A stretch of 64,000 nucleotides of DNA from positions 1 through 64,000 of the forward strand of contig JBBQGM010000003.1 in the NCBI GenBank assembly GCA_038322995.1, written 5' to 3'. Each line of letters starts with the position of its first letter. Positions within the stretch are counted from its first letter, which is position 1. A program made the translations under genes and the position numbers. This document shows positions 37,373 through 45,390 of the stretch, piece after piece. Source of the DNA: QHXQ01 sp038322995. Its GTDB lineage: Bacteria > Acidobacteriota > Blastocatellia > Pyrinomonadales > Pyrinomonadaceae. Under the pieces are notes generated by a model. It saw nothing but the letters and a program-made list of their open reading frames with translations, searched no databases and was not told the DNA's origin.

Positions 37373-37759
37373 TTAGTGCAACTGCTGCTCGCCTGCGTCG
37401 CGCTGGCCGAGGAAGCAGGCGCGGCAAAAGACGGGGCGACCCTGCGAGGGGTAAAACGGGACGGTAGTCTGCTGCCCGCACTGTGCGCAGTTGACGGCGA
37501 CTTCTATGCGTTGACGCACGCCCGCCGCTTGCGCCGCCGAGATCGCCGCCAGGCGCTCGTTCTTAGCTTGCTTGCACGGCTTGCAACGCTTCGGCTCATT
37601 CTGCAAACCTTTATCGTGAAAGAAAAGTTGCTCGCCGCCCGTCCAGTTGAAATCTTCGCCGCAGTCGATGCAGCGAATCGCGCGATCTTCAAACTCCACG
37701 TCCGGGCGCTCCCACTCTCCATTATCTCTGCTGGCTGCGTGTGCTTGTGCTTGTGCCAT
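37373..37759 (-). CDS. Zinc-ribbon domain protein
   Basis: 128 residues from the ATG at 37759 (AGAGGGAAAG upstream). Two treble-clef/zinc-ribbon units are seen. The first is IRCIDCGEDFNWTGGEQLFFHDKG...RCKPCKQAK in outline, the probable zinc-ribbon domain family (PF13451-like). The second is VNCAQCGQQTTVPFYPSQ...CRACF in outline, with a CxxC pair at each end. Such proteins are small, widespread and of unknown function, possibly RNA- or protein-binding. An Ala/Arg linker joins the units. Confidence 0.85.
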   Translation of the reverse strand: MAQAQAHAASRDNGEWERPDVEFEDRAIRCIDCGEDFNWTGGEQLFFHDKGLQNEPKRCKPCKQAKNERLAAISAAQAAGVRQRIEVAVNCAQCGQQTTVPFYPSQGRPVFCRACFLGQRDAGEQQLH

Positions 37760-38064
37760 GATCTTTCCCTCTACTCGTCGGCTCTGGCAGGCGGCTACGT
37801 GTCGGCGGGCGCGCCCGTGAAAGACTTGATTAACGCACACAGGTTGGCGAGAAAAACTTGTGTGTCTATTTCGCGCGGCCGCTGCACCGGTTGTTAGCCC
37901 GCGTACTTGGCCACCATTCGACCGTGCAAAATATATCTATCACGAAACTGTGTCAAGGGATCGTGCGCAGGTAGCGCAACGCTTGACACGGATTTTCCGT
38001 GCGTGCCAGCATTCGCCGCGCAAACCACGCAACTTAACCACGTGCAAACTGAACAAGCCAGACC
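37760..38064. other. Divergent intergenic region upstream of purD
   Basis: 305 bases separate the zinc-ribbon gene and purD. A TTGACA hexamer lies at 37983-37988 on the plus strand, but no good -10 box follows at the right distance. An AT-rich patch (37928-37942) is the likeliest promoter area for the minus-strand gene. I see no gene or structured RNA. Confidence 0.35.
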
Positions 38065-39357
38065 ATGAAAATTCTCGTCATCGGCTCCGGCGGCCGCGAG
38101 CATGCGCTCTGCTGGGCTTTGCGCCAGACCGCGCAGACGCCGCCGCAACTATACTGCGCGCCCGGCAACGACGGCAGCGCGCAACTTGCGCAATGCGTGC
38201 CCCTCAAAGCGACAGACATCGCGGCGCTGGCAAACTTCGCCGCAGTCGAGCGCATTGACCTGACCGTGGTCGGCAGCGAAGCGCCACTCGCGGCCGGATT
38301 GGTGGACGAGTTTACCCGGCGCGGCCTCCTCGTCGCCGGCCCGCGCGCTGAGGCGGCACGGCTGGAAGCAAGCAAAGTATTCGCCAAAGAGTTCATGGCG
38401 CGGCATCGTATCCCGACAGCGCGCTTCCGCGTGGCCGCGAGCGCACAAGCGGCGCGCGACATCTTGCGGCGCGGCGAGTTTGGCGATGCGGCCGCGCCGG
38501 TCGTCGTCAAGGCCGACGGACTCGCGGCGGGCAAAGGTGTCGTGGTCGCCGGTTCACGCGCCGAAGCGGAGACGGCGGTTAACGAAATGATGGAAGGCGG
38601 GCGCGTCGGCCGCGAAGCCGCGCGGCGCGTCGTCATCGAAGAAACTTTGCTTGGGCGCGAAGCGTCGCTGCTGCTGTGGACTGATGGGACAGCTTACGCG
38701 CTCATGCCCCCGGCCCGCGACCACAAGCGCGTGGGCGCAGGCGACACGGGCCCGAACACCGGCGGCATGGGCGCGATCACCGCGCCTGATGTGTTGGACG
38801 ACGAAATGCTCCAGCGCGTCGTCCGCGAGATCGTCGAACCGACACTTGCGGGCGCACGCGCCGATCGACTCGACTTTCGCGGTGTCCTCTTCATCGGCCT
38901 GATGCTCACGCCCAATGGCCCGCAGGTGCTTGAATACAACGTCCGGTTCGGCGACCCCGAAGCGCAAGCCATCCTCGTGCGGCTGCAAACCGATCTGGCG
39001 GAAATTTTCGCCGCCGTCGCGCGCGGCAAACTCGGCGCAACGCCTGTCGCGTGGTCTGCCGGGTCCTCCGCCTGCGTCGTGCTGGCTGCCCGCGGCTATC
39101 CTGCACAACCGGAGACGGGCGCGCGGATCGCGGGTCTCGACACTGCCGCACAACAACCCGGTGTCCAACTCTTTCATGCCGCCACGCGCCGCGCTTCAGA
39201 CGGTTCGTGGCGCACCGACGGCGGCCGCGTCCTTGGCGTCACCGCCGCCGCGCCGACCCTTGAGCAGTCCCTCGCGCGCTGCTACGACACTGCCCATCTT
39301 ATCAACTGGGACGGCATGTATTATCGCTCGGACATAGGCAAATTCAGTCAGTCGTAG
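38065..39357 (+). CDS. purD: Phosphoribosylamine-glycine ligase
   Basis: 430-residue GARS enzyme of de novo purine synthesis, joining phosphoribosylamine and glycine with ATP. It starts MKILVIGSGGREHALCWAL, the family signature. The ATP-grasp core has VVKADGLAAGKGVVVA, then the GDTGPNTGGMGA loop near residue 230 and VLEYNVRFGDPEAQA near 290. Length is normal. It is monocistronic by appearance; its stop lies inside the left arm of a degenerate 7-base-unit inverted repeat. Confidence 0.97.
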   Translation: MKILVIGSGGREHALCWALRQTAQTPPQLYCAPGNDGSAQLAQCVPLKATDIAALANFAAVERIDLTVVGSEAPLAAGLVDEFTRRGLLVAGPRAEAARLEASKVFAKEFMARHRIPTARFRVAASAQAARDILRRGEFGDAAAPVVVKADGLAAGKGVVVAGSRAEAETAVNEMMEGGRVGREAARRVVIEETLLGREASLLLWTDGTAYALMPPARDHKRVGAGDTGPNTGGMGAITAPDVLDDEMLQRVVREIVEPTLAGARADRLDFRGVLFIGLMLTPNGPQVLEYNVRFGDPEAQAILVRLQTDLAEIFAAVARGKLGATPVAWSAGSSACVVLAARGYPAQPETGARIAGLDTAAQQPGVQLFHAATRRASDGSWRTDGGRVLGVTAAAPTLEQSLARCYDTAHLINWDGMYYRSDIGKFSQS

Positions 39358-39438
39358 ATAGTCGGCAGTGAATAAAAACGGGATGAACTTCGGGCAATTA
39401 TCATCGCTAGCGCACCCTACTTACTGCCATCTGCCTAC
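39354..39438. repeat. Degenerate heptamer inverted repeat after purD
   Basis: The left arm (39354-39374) reads GTAGATA GTCGGCA GTGAATA. The right arm (39418-39438), read on the other strand, is GTAGGCA GATGGCA GTAAGTA. The two arms pair imperfectly around a 43-base loop. The purD stop (39355-39357) is within the left arm. It has the same 7-base construction as the perfect copies elsewhere in the window. Confidence 0.6.
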
Positions 39439-39614
39439 TTTCTTTCCTGTTCCGCGCGTCCCTGTTATACTCACGACTAAGGCGGCATGGCGCTGAAAAT
39501 GCAACCGCGCAATGCGGGCTGACGTACTACGGTAGGCGCGTCAGGCACGCACGCCGAAAATCGCCCGCGCCGGCACAGTTTGCGCCGCATGGGCCGCTCG
39601 GAGGAGCAAAGACG
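39439..39614 (+). promoter_or_regulatory. Leader region of the PspA gene with an 11-codon reading frame
   Basis: A -10-like TATACT at 39466-39471 lies about 145 bases before the PspA start, with a poor -35. An ATG at 39487 opens an 11-codon frame (MALKMQPRNAG) ending at 39522, preceded by AAGGCGG. It may be a leader peptide or chance. GGAGGAGC lies just before the PspA start. Confidence 0.3.
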
Positions 39615-40364
39615 ATGGGGCTGTATAGCCGATTCAAACGTTCGCTGAAAGCACTGTTCGGCGGCATCATCGAGAAGACCGAAGACCCCGAACTGATCCT
39701 GCAACAAACCATCCGCGAGATGCGCGACCGCGTGCCGGAACTCAATAGTTCCGTCGCGCAGGTTATGGCCACCGAACGGCTGTTGGCCAAAAGCAGAGAA
39801 CGGCTCGAAACTCAGGTCGTCGATCACGACTCGAAGATCAAGGCCGCCATCAAACTTGGCCGCGATGACATGGCCACCGCCTACATCGGCCAACTGCAAC
39901 AGGCCCAACTCGACCTGCACAAGACCAAACAGCAACTAGCGCTGGCCGAGTCAGCATCCAAACAGGCGCTCAAGGCACGCGACAACTACATGCTGCAAAT
40001 GCAGCGCCGCTCGGCCGAAGCGATGCAGTTGATCAATCAGTCGAAGCAGGCAAAGTTGCAAGAGCAACTCGCCCAGACGATGGAAACGTTCAACCTCGGC
40101 GACGACGCTTCGACCTTCAACGAGATGCGCGACAAGATCGACCGGCGCGCCGCCGCCGCCGAAGCCAAGATGCAGCTCGGCGCGGCCTCGGTCGATAACC
40201 AGGTGCACGAGATCGAGCAGGAAGCGATGAACTTGCAATTGCAAGACAAGCTGCTCGAATACAAACGTGGGATGGGCCTGTTGCCCGGTTCCACCTCATC
40301 GCAACCGGCGGCGCTCCCCGCCGCCCAGACGGAAGGCGCGGAGGATAAGAACCGCACGATGTAA
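39615..40364 (+). CDS. PspA/IM30 family protein
   Basis: 249-residue coiled-coil protein of the ESCRT-III-like PspA/Vipp1 family, which binds inner membrane under stress. It begins MGLYSRFKRSLKALFGG (amphipathic membrane helix), followed by EDPELILQQTIREMRDR and the long Gln/Glu/Lys-rich hairpin of helices to about residue 215. The C-terminal tail is unstructured. The start has GGAGGAGC upstream. A membrane-anchored coiled-coil protein follows 78 bases later and is probably its partner. Confidence 0.95.
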   Translation: MGLYSRFKRSLKALFGGIIEKTEDPELILQQTIREMRDRVPELNSSVAQVMATERLLAKSRERLETQVVDHDSKIKAAIKLGRDDMATAYIGQLQQAQLDLHKTKQQLALAESASKQALKARDNYMLQMQRRSAEAMQLINQSKQAKLQEQLAQTMETFNLGDDASTFNEMRDKIDRRAAAAEAKMQLGAASVDNQVHEIEQEAMNLQLQDKLLEYKRGMGLLPGSTSSQPAALPAAQTEGAEDKNRTM

Positions 40365-40442
40365 GTTTCGCCCGTGCGCGAGCGGGGAAGGTGACAGAGG
40401 CAACTGCAAGTTGCGCGCAACGTTCAGTGGTTGGCAAACGTT

Positions 40443-41270
40443 ATGGCGGACATTAAGAAGATCGATTTGCAATATCTACGCGAGGCCGCGAAAGAACCGG
40501 TCAATTTCTGGGGCTTAGCTGGCTTTGCCGTGGCCGCCGCCTTCATTCCTTCCATTATCCCGCTTGGTCTTGCGCTCGTCGCCGAAGGTGTCTATCTCGC
40601 GGCGGTTCCTTCCAACTCGCTTTATCGCCGTTTGGTGGATCAACGGCAACGCAAGCAACTCTACGAAATGCGGCGGCGGCAGCGCGAGAAACTGATCGAC
40701 ACCTTCGACCCGCGCGAGCGCGAGGCGGTGTTGTATTTGAAGTGGCTGAAGAAACAGATTTTTGAGAACTACACGAAGTTCACCGGCGCGCAGGAAGTGC
40801 CCGCGAACATCCAAAGTCTCGACCAGCGTTGGGAGGACTTCGTCGATCTGCTGGACGTGTACCGGCGGCGCAAAAATCACTTACGCTCGATTAACAAACA
40901 GGCCGTGCAGAATCAACTCACGCAAGCCGAACGCTCCGTGGCCAACGCGCCGGACGAGCGCGCCCGCCGCATCCAGCAGGCCAACGTTGAGATTCTCAAA
41001 CGCCGCGTGGCCGCGTTCGGCGAGTTGGAACGTTCGGTTAAACTTGTCGAAGGGCAGTTGCAGTCCATCGAGAATTTCTTTGGCTTGGTCAACGATCAGG
41101 TCGTCACCCTGCCGACGCCGGAGCGCGTCTCCGCGCTCGACTTCGAGCAACTGAGCGACTCTATTGCCATGACGAAGCAAATGCTTGAAGACACTTCCGA
41201 CGTGCTGGGTTCGCTCGACGAGCATAACCGCCAGGCCGGGAATTATGATCTGCTCATGTCAAAGCAGTAA
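40443..41270 (+). CDS. Membrane-anchored coiled-coil protein next to PspA
   Basis: 275 residues from the ATG at 40443. No named family recognised. Residues about 18-46 form one hydrophobic segment, probably a hairpin or a single helix (FWGLAGFAVAAAFIPSIIPLGLALVAEGVYLA in outline). The remaining 220 residues are charged and helical, with predicted coiled coils (RRRQREKLIDTFDPREREAV, LERSVKLVEGQLQSIENFF). Its position directly behind the PspA gene suggests a membrane anchor or regulator of the PspA assembly. A perfect terminator follows. Confidence 0.75.
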   Translation: MADIKKIDLQYLREAAKEPVNFWGLAGFAVAAAFIPSIIPLGLALVAEGVYLAAVPSNSLYRRLVDQRQRKQLYEMRRRQREKLIDTFDPREREAVLYLKWLKKQIFENYTKFTGAQEVPANIQSLDQRWEDFVDLLDVYRRRKNHLRSINKQAVQNQLTQAERSVANAPDERARRIQQANVEILKRRVAAFGELERSVKLVEGQLQSIENFFGLVNDQVVTLPTPERVSALDFEQLSDSIAMTKQMLEDTSDVLGSLDEHNRQAGNYDLLMSKQ

Positions 41271-41288
41271 GCGAAGATGGCATTGAAT

Positions 41289-41330
41289 GAGAAACGCGGG
41301 CCGCTGTATTGACAGCGGCCCGCGTTTCTC
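41289..41330. terminator. Perfect bidirectional terminator
   Basis: A 19-base-pair perfect stem (41289-41307 with 41312-41330), loop ATTG, lies between the convergent PspA-operon and Hsp33 genes. The left arm begins GAGAAACGCGGG and the right ends GTTTCTCGTTT, so each strand has a short A/T flank. Confidence 0.9.
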
Positions 41331-41363
41331 GTTTACCTACGGCTATCGTTACCCGTCTCCGCT

Positions 41364-42284
41364 TCAAGCCGGGGCATTAGCCGCGATAATCCCGGCCAGC
41401 GTCGGCTCGTCCAGTCGGTACGCCTCATTACAGAAATGGCAGGTCAAGGCCGCGCCTTTGTCTTCGCGCAGAATTAACTCCAACTCGTTACGATCAATCG
41501 CGGCGATCATTGAAACCGCACGCTCATAAGAGCAGAGACACGCGAACCTGATCGGGCGCTCTTCCAGTACCTCAAACGACACAGTGCCGAGTGCGGCCTG
41601 CAACAGATCAACGGGCTGCGCGCCCGCGCGGATCAACTCCGTCGTGTGCGGCGCATGCTTGACCGCCGCTTCAATCGCCGCCACCGTGGCCTCGTCTGCG
41701 CCAGGCATCATCTGAACCATCAGCCCACCCGCCGACTCGACGAACGTCTCGCCCGACGCACGCGCACGCATGTAGACACCAAGCAGCACCGCCGACGGAA
41801 TCTGTTCTGACTTAGCGAGATAGTACGCGAAGTCTTCCCCAAGCTCGCCAGAGACGAGCGGCACGGAGCCGCGATAAGGTTCTGTGGGCAACCCGATGTC
41901 GAAGCCCGATTCGTGCGTGACGTAAAACATACCTTCGCCGACGACGGCGCGCACATCGAACTTGCCACGCTCATTGAGCGGCGGGTTAGCTTCCGGGTTG
42001 CGCGCGTAACCGCGTACCTCGCCCCGCGCGTTCGTCTCCGCCGTGATCCCGCCGACGGGGCCGGCGCAAACGATCTGCACTGTCAACCGATCCAACTCTT
42101 TCAGCCCCGCGCCCAGTAGCAACGTGCCCGTCAGCGTGCGGCCAAGCGCCGCCGCCACAGTCGGCGAAGTGTTATGTCGCGCTGCCGCTTCGGCGACTAA
42201 ATTTGTCGTCACTGCGGCCACGCACCGCACCGTGCCGTCGGCAGCCGTGGCCCGCAATAATGTGTCTGTGTTTTGGTTCTGCAT
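41364..42284 (-). CDS. hslO: Hsp33 redox-regulated chaperone
   Basis: 306 residues from the ATG at 42284 (GGAAGGG upstream). Hsp33 is a cytoplasmic holdase activated by oxidation and unfolding. The N-terminal substrate-binding domain shows AAAALGRTLTGTLLLGA-like sequence near residues 44-60 and the GxxRGYARNPE motif. The C-terminal zinc centre has all four cysteines: CLC (in ACLCSYERA) and CHFC. Length is normal. It is divergent from nrdJ. Confidence 0.95.
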   Translation of the reverse strand: MQNQNTDTLLRATAADGTVRCVAAVTTNLVAEAAARHNTSPTVAAALGRTLTGTLLLGAGLKELDRLTVQIVCAGPVGGITAETNARGEVRGYARNPEANPPLNERGKFDVRAVVGEGMFYVTHESGFDIGLPTEPYRGSVPLVSGELGEDFAYYLAKSEQIPSAVLLGVYMRARASGETFVESAGGLMVQMMPGADEATVAAIEAAVKHAPHTTELIRAGAQPVDLLQAALGTVSFEVLEERPIRFACLCSYERAVSMIAAIDRNELELILREDKGAALTCHFCNEAYRLDEPTLAGIIAANAPA

Positions 42285-42406
42285 AATCCCTTCCGAGGGC
42301 AGTTTGATGCCCCGCAACAGCGTTTCGTTGGGTTAAGGTAAACTCTTAAAAGCCCCACTGTATGGGACTGAAAAGAAAGTGTGGTACAATATATTGGGTC
42401 TGCCTA

Positions 42407-42435
42407 TTGACAGGCATTGGCCAGCTATGTATACT
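42407..42435 (+). promoter_or_regulatory. Consensus sigma-70 promoter of nrdJ
   Basis: The exact -35 TTGACA (42407-42412), a 17-base spacer, and the -10 TATACT (42430-42435) preceded by TG at 42428-42429 make the best promoter in the window. Transcription should start near 42442, leaving a leader of about 214 bases before nrdJ. Confidence 0.85.
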
Positions 42436-42655
42436 GCGCCCGCTTGAGACCGGGTGGGCATTGAAGCCACAAGTCGCAGACGCGGGAGGCGGCATGCGGC
42501 TCGGAATTCTGTCTCTCGCCGGCAGCCAACCGTAATATACGAGACCCCAAATACAGTCAGGTACAGTCGGGCATTAGAGCGCCGGCAGACAGACTTAGAC
42601 ACCGTCAATCAGGACTCGCGTAAGTGACCCCGCGCGCAGGAAAGGTTAAGCAGAG
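42436..42655 (+). other. Long structured leader of nrdJ, family unknown
   Basis: The untranslated leader contains several possible stems, for example GCCCGC with GTGGGC near its start, a GGCGGCATGCGGCT palindrome-like block, and repeated ACAGTC(A/G)G motifs. I tried to match the conserved blocks of the cobalamin riboswitch and could not. It may be a cis-acting RNA controlling the B12-dependent reductase; no family is assigned. Confidence 0.35.
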
Positions 42656-45274
42656 ATGAGTACAGTGATCGAGCCAAACGCCGCCGCCCCGGGAACTCCC
42701 GTCGCTGCTGCCGCTACCGCCCGCAGCAAGCAGGCCCCGCAACCGGCCGTGTTGGGGTTGAACGCGCGCAAAGTGATCAGCAAGCGCTACGCGCTGAAGG
42801 ATGCGCAGGGGCAGGTGCTGGAGGAGTGGGCGGATGTGGCGCGGCGCGTCGTCGGTCATGTGGCGATGGCGGAGACGGACGAGCAGAAGCGCGACGAGTT
42901 TTACGCGGCGATGGCGGGCATCATGTTGCGCCGCGAGTTCGTGCCGAACACGCCGTGCCTCGTCAATGCGGGCAAGCCTTCCGGGCAACTCGCCGCCTGC
43001 TTCGTGCTCGATGTGCCCGACTCGATCCCCGGCATCATGAAGTCTGTGACCGACGCGGCGATTATTCACCAGACCGGTGGCGGCACGGGCTTCACCTTTG
43101 AGAAGTTGCGCCCCGTCGGCGCAATGGTGCGCTCGACGCATGGCGTGGCCAGCGGGCCGGTTTCGTTCATGAACATCTTCAATACGACGACCGATACGGT
43201 GAAGCAGGGCGGTGTCCGGCGCGGTGCGAACATGGGCATCATGCGCGTTGATCATCCAGACGTGCTGCGCTTCATTCATGCGAAGAACGATCAGCACTCG
43301 CTCACCAACTTCAATATCTCCGTGACCATGACCGACCGCTTCTTCGCGGCGGTGAATAATAACGAGTGGTATCAGTTGAGCTTTGACGGGCATGAGTGGA
43401 CGGAGCCGGTCTTCGATCCCGTGCAGAACGGCCCCTACACCGTCTATCGACGGGCGGACGGCACGACCGTCACCTTCCGTGACCGCGCGGCGTTTGCCGA
43501 AGCCGACTTGGCGGATTGCACCACGGAAGCGCCGCCGCAGCCAGGCATGGTTTATGCGCCGGACATCTGGAATCGCATCGTTGCGTCGGCACATCGCTAT
43601 GCCGAGCCGGGCGTCATCTTCATTGACGAAGTGAACCGGCACAACCATATGCTCAAGTCGATGGGGCCGATCTACGCGACAAATCCATGCGCAGAGCAAG
43701 CGCTGCATTTCAACAACTCGTGCAACCTCGGCTCGATTGACGTGGCGAAGTTCTACGACGCAGAGACACGCGTCGATTGGGAGCGACTCGCGGACGCGGT
43801 GCGCTGGTCAACGCACTTCCTCGATAACGTGATTGACGTGTGTTCTTGGCCGCTGCCGGAGATCGACGACGTGGTCAAGCGCACGCGGCCCGTCGGCCTC
43901 GGCATCATGGGCTTCGCCGATCTCTGTTTGAGTCTGAAGATTAAATACGGCAGCCCCGCGTCCAACGATCTGATGGACGAGTTGATGGGTTTCGTGCGCC
44001 GCGAGGCCTGGACTGAATCGTGCCGACTCGGCGCGGAGAAGGGTGTCTTCCCGGAGTATCAACCGAACAAGGCAGCTTATGACAAGTTTCTGCGCGAAGA
44101 GATCGGCCTGCCGGCGGATGTGGCGCTGACGCCGCGCAACTACGAGACGACGACCATCGCGCCGACCGGTACGATCTCGCTCGTGGCCGAAACCTCTTCG
44201 GGCGTCGAACCGAATTTCTCCTGGGCCTACGTCCGGCAAGACACGCTTGGTAAGCGCACCTACGTCCACACGCTCGCCGCGCAAGCGCTCGGCATGGAGG
44301 TGGATCAGACGGATCAAGCTTCGATTGACGCGGCGGCCGAACACGTCTGCGCGCACGAGGCGGAGTTGCCCGACTACTTCATCGCCGCGATGGACATCAG
44401 CGCGGAGCAGCATGTGCATGTGCTCGCTGCTGCACAGCGCAACGTGGACAACGGCGTATCCAAGACTTGCAATGGCGCAGCCGACGATACGCTTGAGTCA
44501 GTCGATCATCTTTACCGGCTTGCGCGGGAACTGGGCTGCAAGGCTGTTAGTTATTACCGCGACGGCTCGCGTGATTCGCAGGTGCTCTCAACTGTGAAGG
44601 CGCAAGAGCCTAAGGGCGAAATTGCGTGCGACGCGGCCCTCACAACTGAGGCGGCCATGACCGCGTCCGCCGTTGAAGTTGACGGTGCGGTGATGAACAC
44701 GGAAGTGACTGGGCTGACCGCAACCGGCGTGGTCAGTATTGCCGAGGCAGACGAGCAGAGCGTGGCCGCGCCGCAAGCGGCCCGCGCCGAACGGCCGCGC
44801 GAATTGCGCGGCTTCACGTGGCAGATTCCGTTCGACGGCGCGAATCTGTATGTGACGGTCAATCACGACGGGCGCGACATTCTCGAAGTTTTCGCGACGG
44901 GGCCGATCTCCGGCGGCGTGGGCTTGCTCGCCTCGAAGATGCTGCGCGGCGGCTTCGACGCGAAGGAAGTGGCGCGCAGTTTGAACAAGGTCACGGGCAC
45001 ACACTCGGTCTGGTTCAACGAGCGGCTGCTGACGAGTCCCGAACAAGCCGTGGCCGAGTGCATCATGCTGACGAGCCGGCGCGTGCAGAATCAACCGGAC
45101 TCAGCCCGCGCCCTCGCTTACGTGCAGACCACCACGAGCGTCGCCGTGCCCCCCGACGCCAAAGTGAATCGCAACTATTCGCTCATCAGTGAGTGCCCCG
45201 AATGTCGCGGGCAACTTGAGCACGCATCGGGCTGCGACTTCTGCCGCGACTGCGGCTACTCGAAGTGCAAGTGA
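42656..45274 (+). CDS. nrdJ: Vitamin B12-dependent (class II) ribonucleotide reductase
   Basis: 872-residue class II reductase making deoxyribonucleotides with adenosylcobalamin, independent of oxygen. Catalytic cysteines are in NTPCLVNAG (near residue 103), NPCAEQ (thiyl-radical Cys) and NSCNLGS. Further family segments are HQTGGGTGFTFEKLRP, GGVRRGANMGIM and TTTIAPTGTISL. The C-terminal part has a TSCPD domain (about 715-820) and a terminal zinc ribbon (CPEC ... CDFCRDCGYSKCK). No ATP-cone is visible at the N-terminus. It is driven by a consensus promoter with a long leader and followed by two hairpins. No nrdAB is seen in the window. Confidence 0.97.
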   Translation: MSTVIEPNAAAPGTPVAAAATARSKQAPQPAVLGLNARKVISKRYALKDAQGQVLEEWADVARRVVGHVAMAETDEQKRDEFYAAMAGIMLRREFVPNTPCLVNAGKPSGQLAACFVLDVPDSIPGIMKSVTDAAIIHQTGGGTGFTFEKLRPVGAMVRSTHGVASGPVSFMNIFNTTTDTVKQGGVRRGANMGIMRVDHPDVLRFIHAKNDQHSLTNFNISVTMTDRFFAAVNNNEWYQLSFDGHEWTEPVFDPVQNGPYTVYRRADGTTVTFRDRAAFAEADLADCTTEAPPQPGMVYAPDIWNRIVASAHRYAEPGVIFIDEVNRHNHMLKSMGPIYATNPCAEQALHFNNSCNLGSIDVAKFYDAETRVDWERLADAVRWSTHFLDNVIDVCSWPLPEIDDVVKRTRPVGLGIMGFADLCLSLKIKYGSPASNDLMDELMGFVRREAWTESCRLGAEKGVFPEYQPNKAAYDKFLREEIGLPADVALTPRNYETTTIAPTGTISLVAETSSGVEPNFSWAYVRQDTLGKRTYVHTLAAQALGMEVDQTDQASIDAAAEHVCAHEAELPDYFIAAMDISAEQHVHVLAAAQRNVDNGVSKTCNGAADDTLESVDHLYRLARELGCKAVSYYRDGSRDSQVLSTVKAQEPKGEIACDAALTTEAAMTASAVEVDGAVMNTEVTGLTATGVVSIAEADEQSVAAPQAARAERPRELRGFTWQIPFDGANLYVTVNHDGRDILEVFATGPISGGVGLLASKMLRGGFDAKEVARSLNKVTGTHSVWFNERLLTSPEQAVAECIMLTSRRVQNQPDSARALAYVQTTTSVAVPPDAKVNRNYSLISECPECRGQLEHASGCDFCRDCGYSKCK

Positions 45275-45275
45275 T

Positions 45276-45352
45276 TGGCCGTAACTGACGGCCATTGAAA
45301 CACGCGCATGTTGGCGCGCAAGCGGGCGGCTCGGCAGACGGGTCGCCCGCTT
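45276..45352 (+). terminator. Twin hairpins after nrdJ
   Basis: The first is a 7-base-pair hairpin TGGCCGT-AACTG-ACGGCCA at 45276-45294. The second pairs 45320-45328 (AAGCGGGCG) with 45344-45352 (CGCCCGCTT) and is followed by a T-rich stretch. Termination of nrdJ is likely. The T-rich flank also forms the -35 region of the next gene. Confidence 0.65.
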
Positions 45353-45355
45353 CGT

Positions 45356-45383
45356 TTGTTGGTGCTATGCGTTAGGCTATAAT
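45356..45383 (+). promoter_or_regulatory. Promoter directly in front of the MFS gene
   Basis: TTGTTG (45356-45361), a 16-base spacer and an exact TATAAT (45378-45383). The expected transcription start is at about 45390, which coincides with the GTG at 45391. The ATG at 45382 overlaps the -10 box and cannot be on this transcript. Confidence 0.7.
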
Positions 45384-45390
45384 GTCGCCC

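Noticed and set aside
39487..39522. Attenuator leader peptide of the PspA gene
   Set aside because: The 11-codon frame has an acceptable ribosome-binding sequence, but no regulatory codon run or alternative hairpins are evident; kept only as a note in the leader entry.
42436..42655. Cobalamin riboswitch upstream of nrdJ
   Set aside because: A GAAGCCA-like fragment is present, but the other conserved blocks and spacing of the cobalamin riboswitch are not found by eye. Left as an unassigned leader.
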